NCBI GenBank assembly: GCA_020055645.1
Contig: CM034547.1
Location: 52,454,909 to 52,518,908 of the forward strand
Direction of reading: 5' to 3'
DNA from: Tomocerus qinae
Taxonomy: Eukaryota; Arthropoda; Collembola; Entomobryomorpha; Tomoceridae
Length of the DNA stretch: 64,000 nt
Under the pieces are notes generated by a model, which was not told where the DNA came from, searched no databases, and was given only the letters and a program-made list of their open reading frames with translations. Positions 13,856 through 27,460 of the stretch are shown piece by piece (positions within the stretch are counted from its first letter, which is position 1; each line of letters opens with the position of its first letter). The position numbers were made by a program, and so were the translations under genes.

Positions 13856-14123
13856 GAAAACCCGCCCAGTACACTGAAATCACTCCTTGTGAAAAAATGT
13901 GTACCGGCTTAGGAAGCCGCTGCTGCCGAGCAAGCTGGCAGCACTAACTTTTCACTAACTGAAAAGTCCACCGGGAATCAATTGACTTCCCGGTTAGTTT
14001 CGCTTCGTTGTTTTCCTCTGATATATTTTCTTTCCCCGGAAAAATAGAATAATAAAATTCACTCGGATTGTAATCCGAATGTGATTCCTAGCCACGGAAG
14101 AAGGTAAAGACTTAAAACCACAT
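13856..14123 (-). other. hth: probable homothorax 5' leader
   Basis: This is the stretch immediately upstream of the start codon. Reading on the minus strand there is an in-frame TGA 27 nt before the ATG and no other ATG until 14123-14121, 266 nt away. That distal ATG opens only a three-codon frame (ATG TGG TTT TAA) and is out of frame with hth. The segment is richer in G+C than its surroundings and contains five perfect stem-loops. A transcription start cannot be placed by eye, so the true leader may be longer or may include a further upstream exon. Confidence 0.6.
13905..14078 (-). promoter_or_regulatory. cluster of perfect stem-loops upstream of the hth start codon
   Basis: Four non-overlapping perfect inverted repeats lie almost end to end. 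They are CGGCTT/AAGCCG (13905-13919, 3-nt loop), TGCTGCC/GGCAGCA (13921-13943, 9-nt loop), ACTTTTC/GAAAAGT (13947-13967, 7-nt loop) and ACCGGGAA/TTCCCGGT (13970-13994, 9-nt loop). A fifth, TCGGATT/AATCCGA, is at 14063-14078 with a tight 2-nt loop. If transcribed they would form a structured 5' leader beginning about 50 nt before the ATG, which could affect ribosome scanning or bind a protein. The pairing is seen directly; the function is inference. They could instead act as DNA sites at the promoter. Confidence 0.55.
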
Positions 14124-16300
14124 TCACTGATGTGAGAAAAAATCAAAGCACTGTGCAATTATTTTATTCCCCTTCTTTCTCTTTGACTTGTTTAATGTTT
14201 TGCACACGAACGGATTCACAATTCACGTATTAGTGTAGCACATCGAATCTGAACCGTCGTTTTCTCTCCTTGAATTCCCAGGGATATTTTCTATTCTGTA
14301 TTGCAACTATATTTGTAAGTATTTACCGATTGAACGAATTCTGGGAGCATTAGTAGAATATCTGAGGTTGTTGTTTGTGTATGATTTTTCTTGATTTTCA
14401 GTAGACTTGGATTTTGTTGTTTTCGTGGCGAGTGTATCGGAATTTTACTTGCTCTCTGATTTGTTCATCTATTGATTTGTTATACCGAAAAATAAACACA
14501 ATTGATATTGATATACACAAACAGTCAGAGATCTAATATCATTGCAAGAACAAGCATTACATTAACAATACAACCACTCTGTGAGATTTGATAAGTATAC
14601 AGAATAGACAGACTTGGAGATCAAATTACTCTTCTATTGTACGTGGATATACAAACACAAGATAAATGTAACCGAAGGAAACACCATGTGTCAAAGTCGA
14701 CCTATCCAATTCAATTCTAATCTGTCTCAACTTGTCTCACTCCACTTTTTTGCCGATTTTCTTCAAACTTCAATTTTCCGATGTAACAGTTTCGTTAGAA
14801 AGTTTGTAATACTTATAATATTTGTTTAATCGTTGTACTTTTCGTTTTCTTGATTTTCAGTGATTTTCTTAGTAGTAAACAATTTTATGAGCACTGTTGA
14901 AAACTTTGTTTGGTGATTTCTTTTTTGTGGCTTGATTTTCAAAATCTGATTTTCACTCGACGTGATAGAATAATTTGTTGAAATTGTATCAAGAATTAAA
15001 TGCGAAAGGCAATTGTAAAATTTTCGCTATGTTTATGTATACCTACGTTTGTTTTGTAAGCTTAGGATTAGGATTGAATATAAATTGAGCACTTGGATTT
15101 TGTTGTCTTGTTGTTTGTAGGATTTAAAATTTAAGAGTAGGTAATAAATATATATCGATAGCTGATAGAAATCGAATGCACAATCCAGTTCAACAAATAA
15201 ATAAATAGCATAATAATAAGAGCCGCTGTGAGAAGGAAGGAACAGGCTTTACGACGACAATTACCCTCTACTCAACTATCAGGCTCTAAACCACGTTGAT
15301 TTATTGCTTTTCGCTCCTCTCCTCGTTCCACTGTTTACTATTAGTTAACGTGGCTAATATATAAGTAAATGTTGCACGGATCTATTATTATATTATCTGT
15401 AATGGGTATACAAGTCCAAGTTAGTTATTACACTCAATTGCCCAGTTTGTTTATGTAGTGTATTTATATGGTGCATGTACTTGTGTTCTATTGTATTTAT
15501 TTTATTAGTAGTAAAGTATGTATTAAGGTAGGTTGAATGTGTATATAATTATATGACTGATTTTATTTGATTGTAAATTGTAAATGGTACTGTTGTGGTA
15601 TGGAGCTAAAATAAAATCCTCTCTCATACAGTTAAATAGCTTGAGACTTTGAGACAGAAAACGTTTGTTTTGTCACAAAGTGCAAAAGACCTCCAACAAG
15701 TTGTCCACATTTAATTATAGTGAACTATAAAGTGAACTAGCAATAAATGACTTCTAAATTACTTTCATCTCCAAATACTGTTATATTATTGCTATACAGT
15801 CCTCTTACTGACTGTGATAATAAGAGTTGCTAATAAAATACTGAACTCGGTATTAATTTCTTATAGGTTGAGACAAAAAGCCGGCTCCCGGTTTCTGCTG
15901 CTAACCTATATTATCTCTCCAATTTTTATTGTAACAATTTTCACTGTGCACACTGTGTGTAAAAACGATCTGTGTGAAGAACAAAGTTGCTATTTGGACG
16001 AGAGAGGTGAATATCAAATTAAACACACAAATCCACGGACGAAAAAGCCGGCACGATAATATTTCAAGTTGGAGAATTCCAGTGTTTACATATGTCTGGA
16101 AAGAACCTTGACTTTCTTGAGAATACTTTCTTTGTTCCTGTTGTCTGAGTCTTGTCGATTTAAATCAATCACACTGGATATTGCACAACCCGGAACTGGG
16201 CCGTCTATCAAGGATGCTATCACTGTCTGTTGTCTGTCAGGTCGGAGCAATCCAGGCAAGTCACACTGACAACAGCTCGGAGTGAATTGAAAGGTGATGT
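14124..16300. other. upstream flank of homothorax, no gene seen
   Basis: AT-rich sequence that probably contains the hth promoter, given its position just upstream of the leader on the minus strand. I could not identify a transcription start, TATA box or initiator with confidence, and the open frames here look random. Confidence 0.5.
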
Positions 16301-17420
16301 GGAGTGATGTGACACTAGTGACAGGCTGGTGACCAATGGCAAGATATTCAGTTCACAGTTACTCTCGAGTATATTATATGGAGTGAGTGTCACTTCGCCT
16401 GTGCTTAGACGAGCATACCAATGTCACTCGTTAGACTCTCTCTGTGTACTGTCAGCATGTATCTTCTTTTGACTACAGAGTATCAAGAGGGAGGTCTTTC
16501 TCTGTTTCAATCACTCTAATTCCGTCCGCAGAAATTATACACTTGTCCTGACAAAAAATCTTATTTAAACGTCCTATCCGGACTCTCTCTCTCTCCCAAC
16601 TCAGTCACTCACAAATCAGTCAGTCAAAACAAACGGAGTAAGTAGTCAGGAGTTGTGGAAATGCGGAGAGCACGTTGTTGGCTGCGGTGTCCAATAAATG
16701 GATAAGGTATGTGTATATATAAAAGTCTTTTTGCCCGGTCTGTCTCCTCGTCTATACGATTCTTTCCGTACTTAGGTAGTAGGTAGTAGTGTAGTAGTAG
16801 TAGTAGTAGTGTACTATCTGTGTGAGTATGACGAGACACGGCACGGATCGGCAGAGGCAAAGCTCTCCTCTCCCGTTTTCTTATGTGATGTGAGTTTCGT
16901 TTGAGAATTCTTCGGGTTCCCTTTCCTGTCCTGTGCTACTACATACAAGAGTGTGTGTGTAGCTGAGTTTCAAGAGCTAGGATCAGAAACAACGGAGCTG
17001 AGCGATGGAACACATGCACGCACGTCGTGCACTGCCAAGATTGTCAATCATCGAGCTAGCTCCGCCAACTAATGGATAAGCTGTCAGCCCTTGGACGGCA
17101 AACTCCGGCGTTCCATGGATGGATGTCGGGGGGCTGGGTTGGGCCATTCCTTCATCTACACCACTCCTCGTTGCTCCGTGAGCTGCTCAATCCCATCACT
17201 GAACACACTCAACATTATATCACAGCCGAGGCAATGCAATGCAAGCACAAGCACACAAACCATACATATACCCCTCTACTTATATATCACCACACTGCAC
17301 CATACATACATACGTATATATTTCCCGGCTTCCCTACGACGACCACCACAGCACTATCTACTTCTTCTCCCAAACTACACACTCTGTCAGTGCACTAGTG
17401 CCAGCCACCAAGCCAACTTA
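16301..17420. other. G+C-richer block upstream of hth, possible regulatory region
   Basis: By eye this block is richer in G+C than its surroundings. It includes a GTA microsatellite (16774-16813) and Meis/Pbx-like motifs (TTGTCAATCA at 17041-17050, CTGTCAG at 17081-17087). The overlapping plus-strand open frames at 17072-17480 have low-complexity, His/Thr/Tyr-rich translations with no recognisable domain and are probably not genes. Confidence 0.3.
16774..16813. repeat. GTA/TAG trinucleotide microsatellite
   Basis: An imperfect run of GTAG and TAG units, with a perfect core of about seven TAG repeats (16791-16810). Simple-sequence repeat with no coding role. Confidence 0.85.
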
Positions 17421-18354
17421 TCTCTCTCTCTCCAAATATTCTCTATAATACGACGACTACTAGTAGTAGTATGTACCTAGTACTATGTCTCGTCTTTTAA
17501 AGAGTAGTCCAGTTTACACAATCTTATATTATTACTTCTACTACTCCTACTTACTCTTACTTAAACATTTGAGCTACTTTGTCTTTATATAATATATGTA
17601 TGTACATACACTTACTATATCGTTCCGAACTACAGAGAGTTGACTTCCCTTCTTCTTTCCCTTCTCAGTTTGCTGAAGCTCTGCTTTGGCTACTGTTCTC
17701 TTTTCCGCGATTCTCCTACCCGGTTTGTGTTTATGTGAGTGCCTTACGGAGTACCCGGGTAGCTACTTACTTACAGATACTACTCTCTCTCTCTGTCTCA
17801 AGTCAACTCACAAATCCTACTAGTAGGACCTATCAGAATCCTTAGTATACATGTTAACCCAACTAAGACTAAAATACCAGGATTCTGCCCCCGCGTCTAA
17901 ATCAATTCAGGAATTATATTCTGTGCGATTTACTTTTATTTATATCCAATGTAAATGAACGTCATAATTTACGTCATTTTATGTACTTAGCATGAGTTAA
18001 TGAATTGGATTACAGCAATGCCCAGAGATTATACAACCCTGCTGAGAATGCTCGGATTGATTGTCGACTTGACGAAATGTATATCACCGTCAGCACTAAT
18101 ACTTGACATGACTGACCTACTACATAATGCGCTTTACCCCATTTCTCTCTCATACTCTACTACGAATATTGTGGGATGTGTCTCGTCTACTACTTACCAT
18201 ACAATTATTTTGCATGCATGCAATCCATGACACTTTTATTATTCAATTGATGATTTTTGCAATATTTTTCTATATATATAACCCTTTGGACTACGTATAC
18301 CTATTTTGTAGTTTATATAGTAGCTACTAAATCCTTGTGCAGCCTATGAATGAC

Positions 18355-18390
18355 TGATTGTGACAGATGACATGACATGACATGACACGG
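18355..18390. promoter_or_regulatory. TGATTG-TGACAG motif followed by ATGAC tandem repeat
   Basis: A Pbx/Exd-type half-site TGATTG (18355-18360) directly abuts a Meis/Hth hexamer TGACAG (18361-18366). A GACAT pentamer run follows (18367-18386) with further TGACA cores. The canonical Pbx-Meis composite is TGATTGACAG, so this version has two extra bases. Binding is inference, and such short motifs also occur by chance. Confidence 0.25.
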
Positions 18391-21300
18391 TGACGACTTA
18401 GTGAAAGGCTCCAGGCAGTTTTCGGTTTGAGCTCTCCGTTCTACGCGGACACACGACACACCCGCTCATCCATTAGTGATTGTCAAATTCATGCTGGTTT
18501 AATGGTTTTGAAGACAATAATGTTTTCTCCGTTTGATCATACTAAGCTATTGCCGCTGCACAAGTCAACGCTGCATTGTTGAAGTCTGTGTAGTCACTCA
18601 ATCACAGTCCAGCACTTTTCCCCATGTCATATCACATCATAATAGCACTGCAGAAATGCGCATAGGGGTGATATGATATTTGCTCACTTTTTACCACCAT
18701 CAAATTGTAGCGTGTCATGAAGCTTAACATTATAAGAAGTAGCTGAAAAATGAACATATTTAATGCTTGTATGTATAATGTGCTAATATGGTGCACTGTA
18801 TCATACCGTGCGTATAGATTCAAGACGTGTGCGAAAAGTTTTTGCATGCAAATGCCACACCACACAGAGGAGGTTTTCAATGTTAGTTATAAATTATATA
18901 CAATTTTACGGTAATGATGACTATTATCATTTTTTTTCTCTGTATAACATTCCGGCTACAGCACAATAAGAAAATTAGAGTGATTATAACAAAAGCTTGT
19001 ATGTACAGAACTTACTTGTTACTTCCTTAATATGAACAATTTAATCCCTATTGTCCTCTCGTCATACAAATCCGCATTGTAAGTTCCTGTTTTCCCTCGC
19101 ACAAAACGCAAAACTTAAAATAGGCCAAAATCCCATAAATAGCAACATAAATTACTGGTTGAAATGACTAGGTTGATTTTTAAGTTGTCATCCGTGCTAT
19201 TTACCATTAGCATTTTAACGCTACTAATAATACTCATGCTCAGAGGTAACTAGCGTTTAACTTAAAATTACACCTCTACCGATATATAGGCAGGTAGCTG
19301 CAAACTTTGCATGATGCTAACTGACACTGGTACATATGTTCATGGGAAAGATTGCGAATTGCTAATTACTATGTGTGCGTAAGTTAACCCGTGTATTCCA
19401 ACACACTGCATTTGATATAAAATATCAACTTTATTAATGTATAAGCGTAGGTAGTTTATATTTTCTTATTTATGGACGGTTTAGTGCGTGCGTCCATGTC
19501 AGTACGTGTGTGTCTTAATAGTAGACACCTTAAACTTAAACCAAGTAGGGAAATATTTATTTGATGTATGGGAAAAGGATGTCAGGTTGGAATAAAATAA
19601 AATACAGCTTGTGTTGAGCAACTTTACATAACTGTAACATTGTGTAATATTGAATAGATATAACTCTGTTGTGTCTGTCAAATATTGCCGATAGCTAGGT
19701 TTGAGAGTTTGAATAATGTTTATATTTGATGATGTACTGGAGAATTTAAAAGGGCAAGGAGCACACAGGACGAGGTACGAGACATTATTATTGGCAAAGG
19801 AAAGCTCGACAAAGTACGTATAACCCGAGAGCAAGTGTGATGATGTGGACTGATGTGTCGTGTCATTGTAATTCATATCACGGAGATTTACAGATTAGCC
19901 TCTAGTAGTTCACTCGGTTCAGCTCAGTAGAATTATCTGTATGTAAAATTTAGTTGTAGTAGTCTAGAACTCACACGGACGATAATACGTGCTAAGGGAA
20001 TGTCGTGTTTTGCGTCTGTAATAAATGATAGAGTGGAGGTGGGTAGAGTTATTATGAGTAGTAGTAGGTAATAATAATAAAATCATTCATCATTCAATGA
20101 CGGAGATCACATCACGTGGTCTCTCGGCCAGCTTTGCCACATAAATAACCTGACCGTTGCCATTGCATAATATATTATTTAATAGCTATTTATCGATGAT
20201 CCGATACAAACATCTTGCTTTGGAAAGCACTGAACTTTTAAAGACTCGTTTTCTCATCGCTGCTGCTGCAGTAGTAGTAATACTTAGCCTTTAGATACTA
20301 GCACCCATCCCATATTAACTAACATTGACGGGTACGTATAACTTTTTTGTCTATAGCTCAGATAGGAATATTGCAGGATAAAGCTAAGTTGAGTGACGGT
20401 GACGGTCAATCATCTCTGTAGTTGCCACTCTGGCACGTTCTTCTCTTCACTGTTCTTGATGAAGTGCGAAAATGACAAATTGATAGTCGATTCTTTCCGG
20501 TATCGTGTCTAAAGTGACACGGATTGACGTGGAAATGATGCTTGGAACACAAGATACATACGATATTAGGTAACATGTTGACCCAAACTTGACATTGACT
20601 TGAATGGTTGAATCCTTTTACACACTCCAGCATCTATACGGACATCTGACATCTAAGATGCATGTATATACTGCAGTTCTATCCAAAAAGAGGTAAATAT
20701 CGTATTATTATTATACAGAGGATATTACTCAACTATAGAGCTTCCTCAAGTCCCACAACACTTTCCTTCCAAATGCAATGCAATCTCATCATGTCTCACA
20801 CTATTTTGATCTATTACTCGTACTTATATTCTATAGCCGTGATGCGTATCTGTTACACTTGTCTAGATATGCTTATTACTTATATTACAATACAAGAGGA
20901 AGATAGAAGAAAGTAAGCTTTTTACGTGCCTATCACTATCAGCTCTTTCCTGTCAGTTTAGACATCAGTTTAGTTTAGAAGAGAGAAAGCCAATAGCTAA
21001 AGTTTAGAAAATGCGTAGCTATAGACTGAAAGTCAGGATAGACAGACAGTATCTTTGTTATTATATCTGAGATCGGATCACATCACATTAGACTAAATGT
21101 ATATCTGTTTTTCACCCTGCATAGCCATAAGTGAAAAAGGAAAGCAACAAGACAAGCTAAACTAAATCTATCCACCATAGATTTCCGATGCAATGGCCTG
21201 GCCTGGAAACTGCTGAATGTAAGTTAGGAATAGAACAGACAGACTGGATTCCCTGTTACATCTTACATATTGATGGATGATTGGGAAATAAATCTTGAGA

Positions 21301-23777
21301 GCATTACTTTGTGTCGGATACATTTCTTTGCTCGAGTTCAAATGACTTGACGTAGACATAACTTGACATGACATGACTTGCCATGTCTTGTCTTCCCGTC
21401 GATGGACTTACTTATCTTTGCTACTATTTATATTGTTCACAACAGAATATTACACCCGTACTCCTTATACTTTTCAATTTATGGTGAAGTTCTTAGTGTT
21501 CACTAAATACATAAATTGAATTCTGAGCTAAGTTTTCCTTTCGGCTGTTAAATCATTATTAGTGAGAGAAGATAGAGTAGATGAAAAGTTTAGTGCGTCA
21601 GATTTCTAGGCCAAGATCAAAATCGACCTACCCACATCATTTACAATAATCCAGTTTGGGCTTTATAAAATTTAGTGCTCAGGCATTTTCTTCCTTTTGT
21701 CTGATTTAAGTCTTAACCCAACGCACATATTATCGGAATTTGTTGACTTGACTTGGACATATTGACATTGCATTGCATTATGTACATTACATACACACAC
21801 TACTGGCTTTGTGCAAAGTCTGCGTAGATATTGACTGGGAGAGTGGCTGAAGCTAAAGTATTGTATTATATTATGATAGAGGGAAGGGAAGTGGTCGGTC
21901 GATACGAACCAGACTTTTAGAGTTGACTTGCTTTGCTGGATGTAGAAGCGTGCTCTCAAAGCAAACCTGATTTTGACAGACGACTTTTTGCCTCCTGAAG
22001 ACTTTTCTGTACTTTACTCTCCTCACTCACGTCAATTCATTCTGCATCCCTATCTCTACTGAAATGTCCTAAGCATAGCATAAATATCCTATAGCATCCT
22101 ATATGACAACCAGATATCCCACATAAAACACTGCACACTCGCTAGCTACACAAACACTGCAAACTACATGCATAGCGTAATGCTATTACAATACTCTATT
22201 GCTTAGAGATGGAGACGAGACTGGAGATACTATGAACCAAGCCACGACGGAACGGAGATTCAATTCAAAATATTCCTTCTACAGATACTAAACTTCTGTA
22301 CATGCAGTTCCAAGTATACCCACAATTTAACTATACAACTTTATATAAGTACTTGTAGGGTATATATCAGAAGTAAATAAATATATCGAGTAGTATATAA
22401 GTAATATACAATGTACAAGGCGGACTGTTTTGCTCTGGAGTTTCCATGTCGAGGAGGAAAACTCACATTGCATCACATCACATCAACCTTTACGTTACCT
22501 AGATTTACTTTGTCAGAAAATAACGACAATGACGATAAGCAGAGCAGAGGAAGGGAGAAGGTAGTGCGGTGCAGCGTTCATTCACTACAGATGATTCTAT
22601 AGTATGACATAGCAAACGTTTAGGTATTCTCATCCAGGCGGATGCGGCTTCTCAGAGCTTTTTCGCAAAAATTCATAATCTGGACTGCCTTTGACTTTCC
22701 TTAGGTTTTTCAGAGTTTGCTTTGGCTCTGTGCTTTACTGCTCTTCAGTCTAAGCACATTGACATGACATAGCATAACATAACACAACATAAAATTCCAC
22801 AGACTTTTAAAAACACATGTGCCCCTTTGAAATAGGAGTTTTGGCCTGGATGGAGTGTGCATATTTTATAACGCTTTTGCACTTACGGGCTATGCGCTTT
22901 TCTTGCGTGTCTCAGCTAGAAACTTTTCTCAGTAACTCTGTACAGTATTTACGTATAGGTAAAAGTAATGCAGATACTGTACATGGGTGGTTGTAGTAGC
23001 TTAGAGTGAATTGAGCATTATGTATGATGTGGTTAGTTTTTAGCAGGGAGGATGGTAGCATGAATAAAATTTAAGTCTACTGGCAATATAATATAAGTAA
23101 GTGAAGCGGGTAGAAGAAGTCTCGCTCTCTCTCTTCCCGCATCGGGTTTGGATAAAATTTGAAATTCGGTCTGAGACTTCCCAAAGCAAGATAGAAAATG
23201 AAGTGGGCAGGTAGGTATCTGTAGGATCGCTCTAATAGAATCAAATGGAATACCTACGTTTAAGTGGAAGGTATCCAAAAGGAAAAGAAAGCGCTAACTG
23301 GAGGAGGCTACATACGGAGATGTTATGTTACGGATTTAGAAGGAAGAATCTCCTCCGATATAATGCAATGCAGGCTCCTTCCTTTCTCTCCGTTAGTTTA
23401 CCACTTGAGCATTTCGGCTCGAATTCTATCAGCACATCTGACACCTCATTAATTTGAGCTGACATTTTGAAAGCTTCTTGTGGCAATTCTGGATCTCTCC
23501 TGAGATGCATCTACTTAAAAGCTTTGAACCTATGAACGTAATATTATTATGACCTGGCTTGGTTTGGTTTCCTTTGGCTGAGACTCAGACAAGGCTCACA
23601 CTCCTCGGGTATTGTGTGCACTATTCACAATGTGATGGGACTCTCTCCAAAGCCAACTTTGTGTACATAAAGCAACATGCTGCTACCATTATCATTACAT
23701 TAACATTGCTTTTCCTCCTCTGCTATGTGTGTGTGAGGGAACCAAATGAAGAAATCCTAGATCTAAGTATGTAGGTA

Positions 23778-24013
23778 TGTGAGTGAGTGAGTGAGTCGAG
23801 ACCCACTACATCCAGCCAACTTAAACTAAAGGCAACAGTCAAAAACTCGGCTATTCTATTTTCTATTATATTCCTTCATTTCCTTGTTAGTTTACATTTA
23901 GTCTAAGTGTTCCTGCCATCTCAGTTTTGTTGTATTAGTGCGATAGTTTGTATTACTGCCTATGAATGTGCCTACTGCAGATTACTTACAGATTCACTCA
24001 CTCACTCACTCAC
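23778..24013. repeat. inverted pair of GTGA/TCAC tetranucleotide microsatellites
   Basis: GTGAGTGAGTGAGTGAG near 23779-23796 and CACTCACTCACTCACTCAC near 23994-24012 are reverse complements about 200 bp apart. The DNA between shows no further symmetry, so they may be independent simple repeats. Confidence 0.6.
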
Positions 24014-27000
24014 CTAACTCTACAGAGACGAGGAAAAGGCATTCTCATAAAATAAACCTTATTCTTGGTGCTATTCAGCCATTCGCAGGGAGAAATAAAA
24101 TTATTATTTTTATTCAAGCAGAACGGAGCCAGAGCACGAACGACAAGGCTGCTGCATGCTCGGATATTCTATTAGTTAAGTTCCTAGTATATAGGTAGAT
24201 GTAATGTATACGGGAACAAGGTAGCATTTCTATTATAATAATCCAACTACAGAGAAATGAGGAAAACCCTGTAGGACATTGTAACATGTAGAGCACAGGA
24301 ACTTTAGTTTGCTTAGACATTATTTTGGTTCTCTACTTCAAATATTCAAACTCTAGTCAATAGTCAATGTCAATAGCCCGAATCCTAAATGCTCACTTTT
24401 ATATTCCTGACGTGGCTCTACTTCTGTCTGTCCCGCACACAGTTGGCCTTTCAAGGCATATCACCTATTATAAAAGACCCTTCCTCATTTCACTCACATC
24501 ACACAGCTTACAACAACTTCGACAAACTATTACCAACTATCAAGTCAACTACAATCAACGCTCACGCTCTGTATGAAATGAATAAGGAAAACATGAAGAA
24601 GCTTAAATATTTCGGTTCAACTCCTTTATACTATTATAAAGCTAAGCTCCCTTTCTTATCCACTCTCCGGCTCACACACAACTCTGTCACCATATTGGGA
24701 ACTACCTATTACCTCTGACCTATCCATACTAATTCTGCACAGTTCTCTTTCTAGTAAATAAGAAGGAAGATACTACAATATTTAGAGCTTGGAATGAGTT
24801 GAGAATTCGGAATCAGGTATAAAATGAACAAACGAGTTAATCATTCCAGAAATTCTTAGCAGTGGCGTCTAAACACCCGGATCTGTAAATTAAATACGAA
24901 TGCAAGAGATAATTTGATAATTTTTTGGAATTTTGCTTCAGTTTAAATTATACATAATATAATGTAATACAATATAATCCTTTTACAGATAATTTAGGTG
25001 ATCCACAAATTATAACTCATTCTAAATTAATATTACAGTATTGTTTGTTGTAGCAGATAAGACGTGGTGATAAAATGGACTTGAATTTGGGGTAAAAGAA
25101 TCTAGCATAATCCAACGCCGAGTCCACTAACCCGGGACAGACAGAAGACAGACAGAACTAGGCTAAAGTTAGCAATATTATCACTATCCAAAAGGTTAAA
25201 ATAGTTATACTTTTTTGGGGTGATAATTGGTACAAAATGTAACGTATCAACCATTTCTCTGGATGATTTTGGGTGAAAAATGTTATGTAAATATATTGTT
25301 TCGTTCCCAGCTCTGGTATTCATTTATGTAAGAGAGTGTAGTTATGGTTATATTACTATTATAGTTTAATAAGTCCCTTTACTGTAAAGTAGGCAAGGGC
25401 AAGAGTAAAGCAAACTAATGTAGCAGGAAGAAAATATTTAACGAAATGGTAGAGGTATGGGAAGGTAGTAGCATACGAAGTATAAAGCAGTAGCGTCTTT
25501 CTTTTCAAAATTATATTATTATTGTCGATTTTATGGTAGAGTTCAGTTGAACTTTAGTCAGACAATATAAGTAAGGTAAAAGCTAACGATAAGCCATATA
25601 GTTAAAAGAGAACCACCACATCGTTCATATTCTGGATCCCTGAACACTGTTGAGAGTCACCAATAACGAAAGCAGACCAAAGCAGGATTCTGAGAAAAAT
25701 GCAAAAGGCTAACCTATTGAATAAGGTAGAGAGCGTCTAGTACATGGGATAGATATGGAGTAAATAGAAGGAAGCCATAGTCACACAGAATACAATTGAG
25801 GGAGAATAATATTAGAGATATTGTAAAGTTGTGTAAAGGAAAATGAAGTAAAGGCTGGCAAGGAAAAGACTGAACTCGTCCTCGTCTCCTCCTCGTCATC
25901 TAATGAATGTATAAAATGTAAAAGAGCGACTCGAGTAAGACGGGCACACAATGCATTTCTTTTGAGGATGATATGACTGACTGACTACGAAGTAGATATT
26001 ATGAGTCGTATTTATTTATGATGGAAACTTATACATTATTTACCAGGATTTTTTATGAAAACACCTCGAAGATGGAAGTGAACGCAGAGAAAAATCATAG
26101 CTAAGCTGATAGACTTGTTGTAGTTCTAATAGTTTTGCGCGTATCTTGTTTTCACGACAAGACAAGTCATAAGACGAGGGATTCTCGCCGAGCCAAACCA
26201 AAGGCAAGTCAAGTCCAAGACATGTCATGACGATCAAGATGTGAAGTGAAGTCTATGGGATGGATGAAGAATATAATAGTTCACCGCACCGCTAGCTCTA
26301 CTCATCTAAACTCATATTATTATCACATATCCAGTCCAATTCATCTAATGGTAAGTATAAGTAGTAGTCGTCCAGCTAGTCCACTCGTACTCCAGCCCGA
26401 CTCACTTTCCTGCACAAGAACTTCTTTACTCACCAACCAAATAATAACACAATCTCCTATACGATATATATATATATACCCTATATACCTTAATACTCTT
26501 TACTACCCAAGAAGACTGAATGAGCTCAACTGAACCTGTTTGTGCAAAAATATTATTATGATAATATTAGAGTGAAGATGGGAGGGAGGATCCCATTTCT
26601 GCCGTAATAAAAGAGTACGAGTTCTATGCTGAATACAAGGCGAAAAGGCTTATTATATACATTATATCCTGATAAAATATACTAGAGTAGTCTAAGGTCA
26701 ACTTACATTCCCATTTCCATGCGTACACACAGTGGGTAAGTATCTCTAACTCTGGCTACACATCTGAATTCATATTTAAGCACACATACCTAAGTGAGAG
26801 AAATGAGATTTTTTTCACAGCTTTATTTGCTATTTTCCGCAGAGAACATCAAAGGATTCTACAGACACAGGATACGCTAACATCACAATAATGTACAAGT
26901 AGTCATTATTATAATAACTTCTCAAATACCATACTCATCATACTTACCCATATCAACATTGTTATAATCTACTTAACTACGTACACACAGATTTATAGAT

Positions 27001-27390
27001 ACAAATGAAACTCCAATTGACAAGTGCTCCAACCTTTAATGAAGGTGTAAAGATAGCAATTAGTCTCCAATGTATTATTATTGCTTTCTGTAACATTTAA
27101 TTTTTATACTCAATTACATATTATTTTTTATCATATTAAATATAGATAGCAGTGCATATAGTAGATAATAGTCTATGTAGTACCCAAAATGTAAATTAAA
27201 AATAAAGCATTAGTGTAGGTACACGTAATAATTGTAGGTAATAATGGTTATAGACATTTAGTATTGTAATCAAGATGCCTCGAATTTGTCACTCTATAGT
27301 AACGCAATTGTTTAATATCAACTCCATTACAAGGTGAAGACATAGAGGGGGTTTCCCGGATTTTTGCACCCAATCCGTATTTACTTTCTA

Positions 27391-27460
27391 CCACAGAGAG
27401 GTAGGCACCCAAACCAAATAACCATGGTTACTTTCGGCTTGGGTGTTTACTTCTCTGTGG
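27391..27460. repeat. nested 70-bp palindrome in the left arm
   Basis: CCACAGAGAGGTAGGCACCC at the left pairs with GGGTGTTTACTTCTCTGTGG at the right with few mismatches, centred on the perfect 12-mer TAACCATGGTTA (27419-27430). The corresponding part of the right arm lacks it, so it looks like a secondary insertion into the element or a loss from the other arm. Confidence 0.8.

Larger units (their letters stand above)
17421..27262. other. upstream non-coding region, no gene supported
   Basis: About 9.8 kb with no convincing exon. It holds short simple repeats: ATGAC units at 18367-18386 and 21364-21376, GTGA units near 23779-23796, ACTC units near 23995-24012 and TA units near 26464-26477. 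There are also candidate Exd/Hth-like sites at 18355-18366 and 20404-20412. The rest is AT-rich sequence in which I see nothing definite. Confidence 0.6.

Noticed and set aside
17072..17480. Three overlapping plus-strand frames in the G+C-richer block
   Set aside because: Three frames open at once over low-complexity His/Thr/Tyr-rich sequence points to stop-poor composition, not coding.
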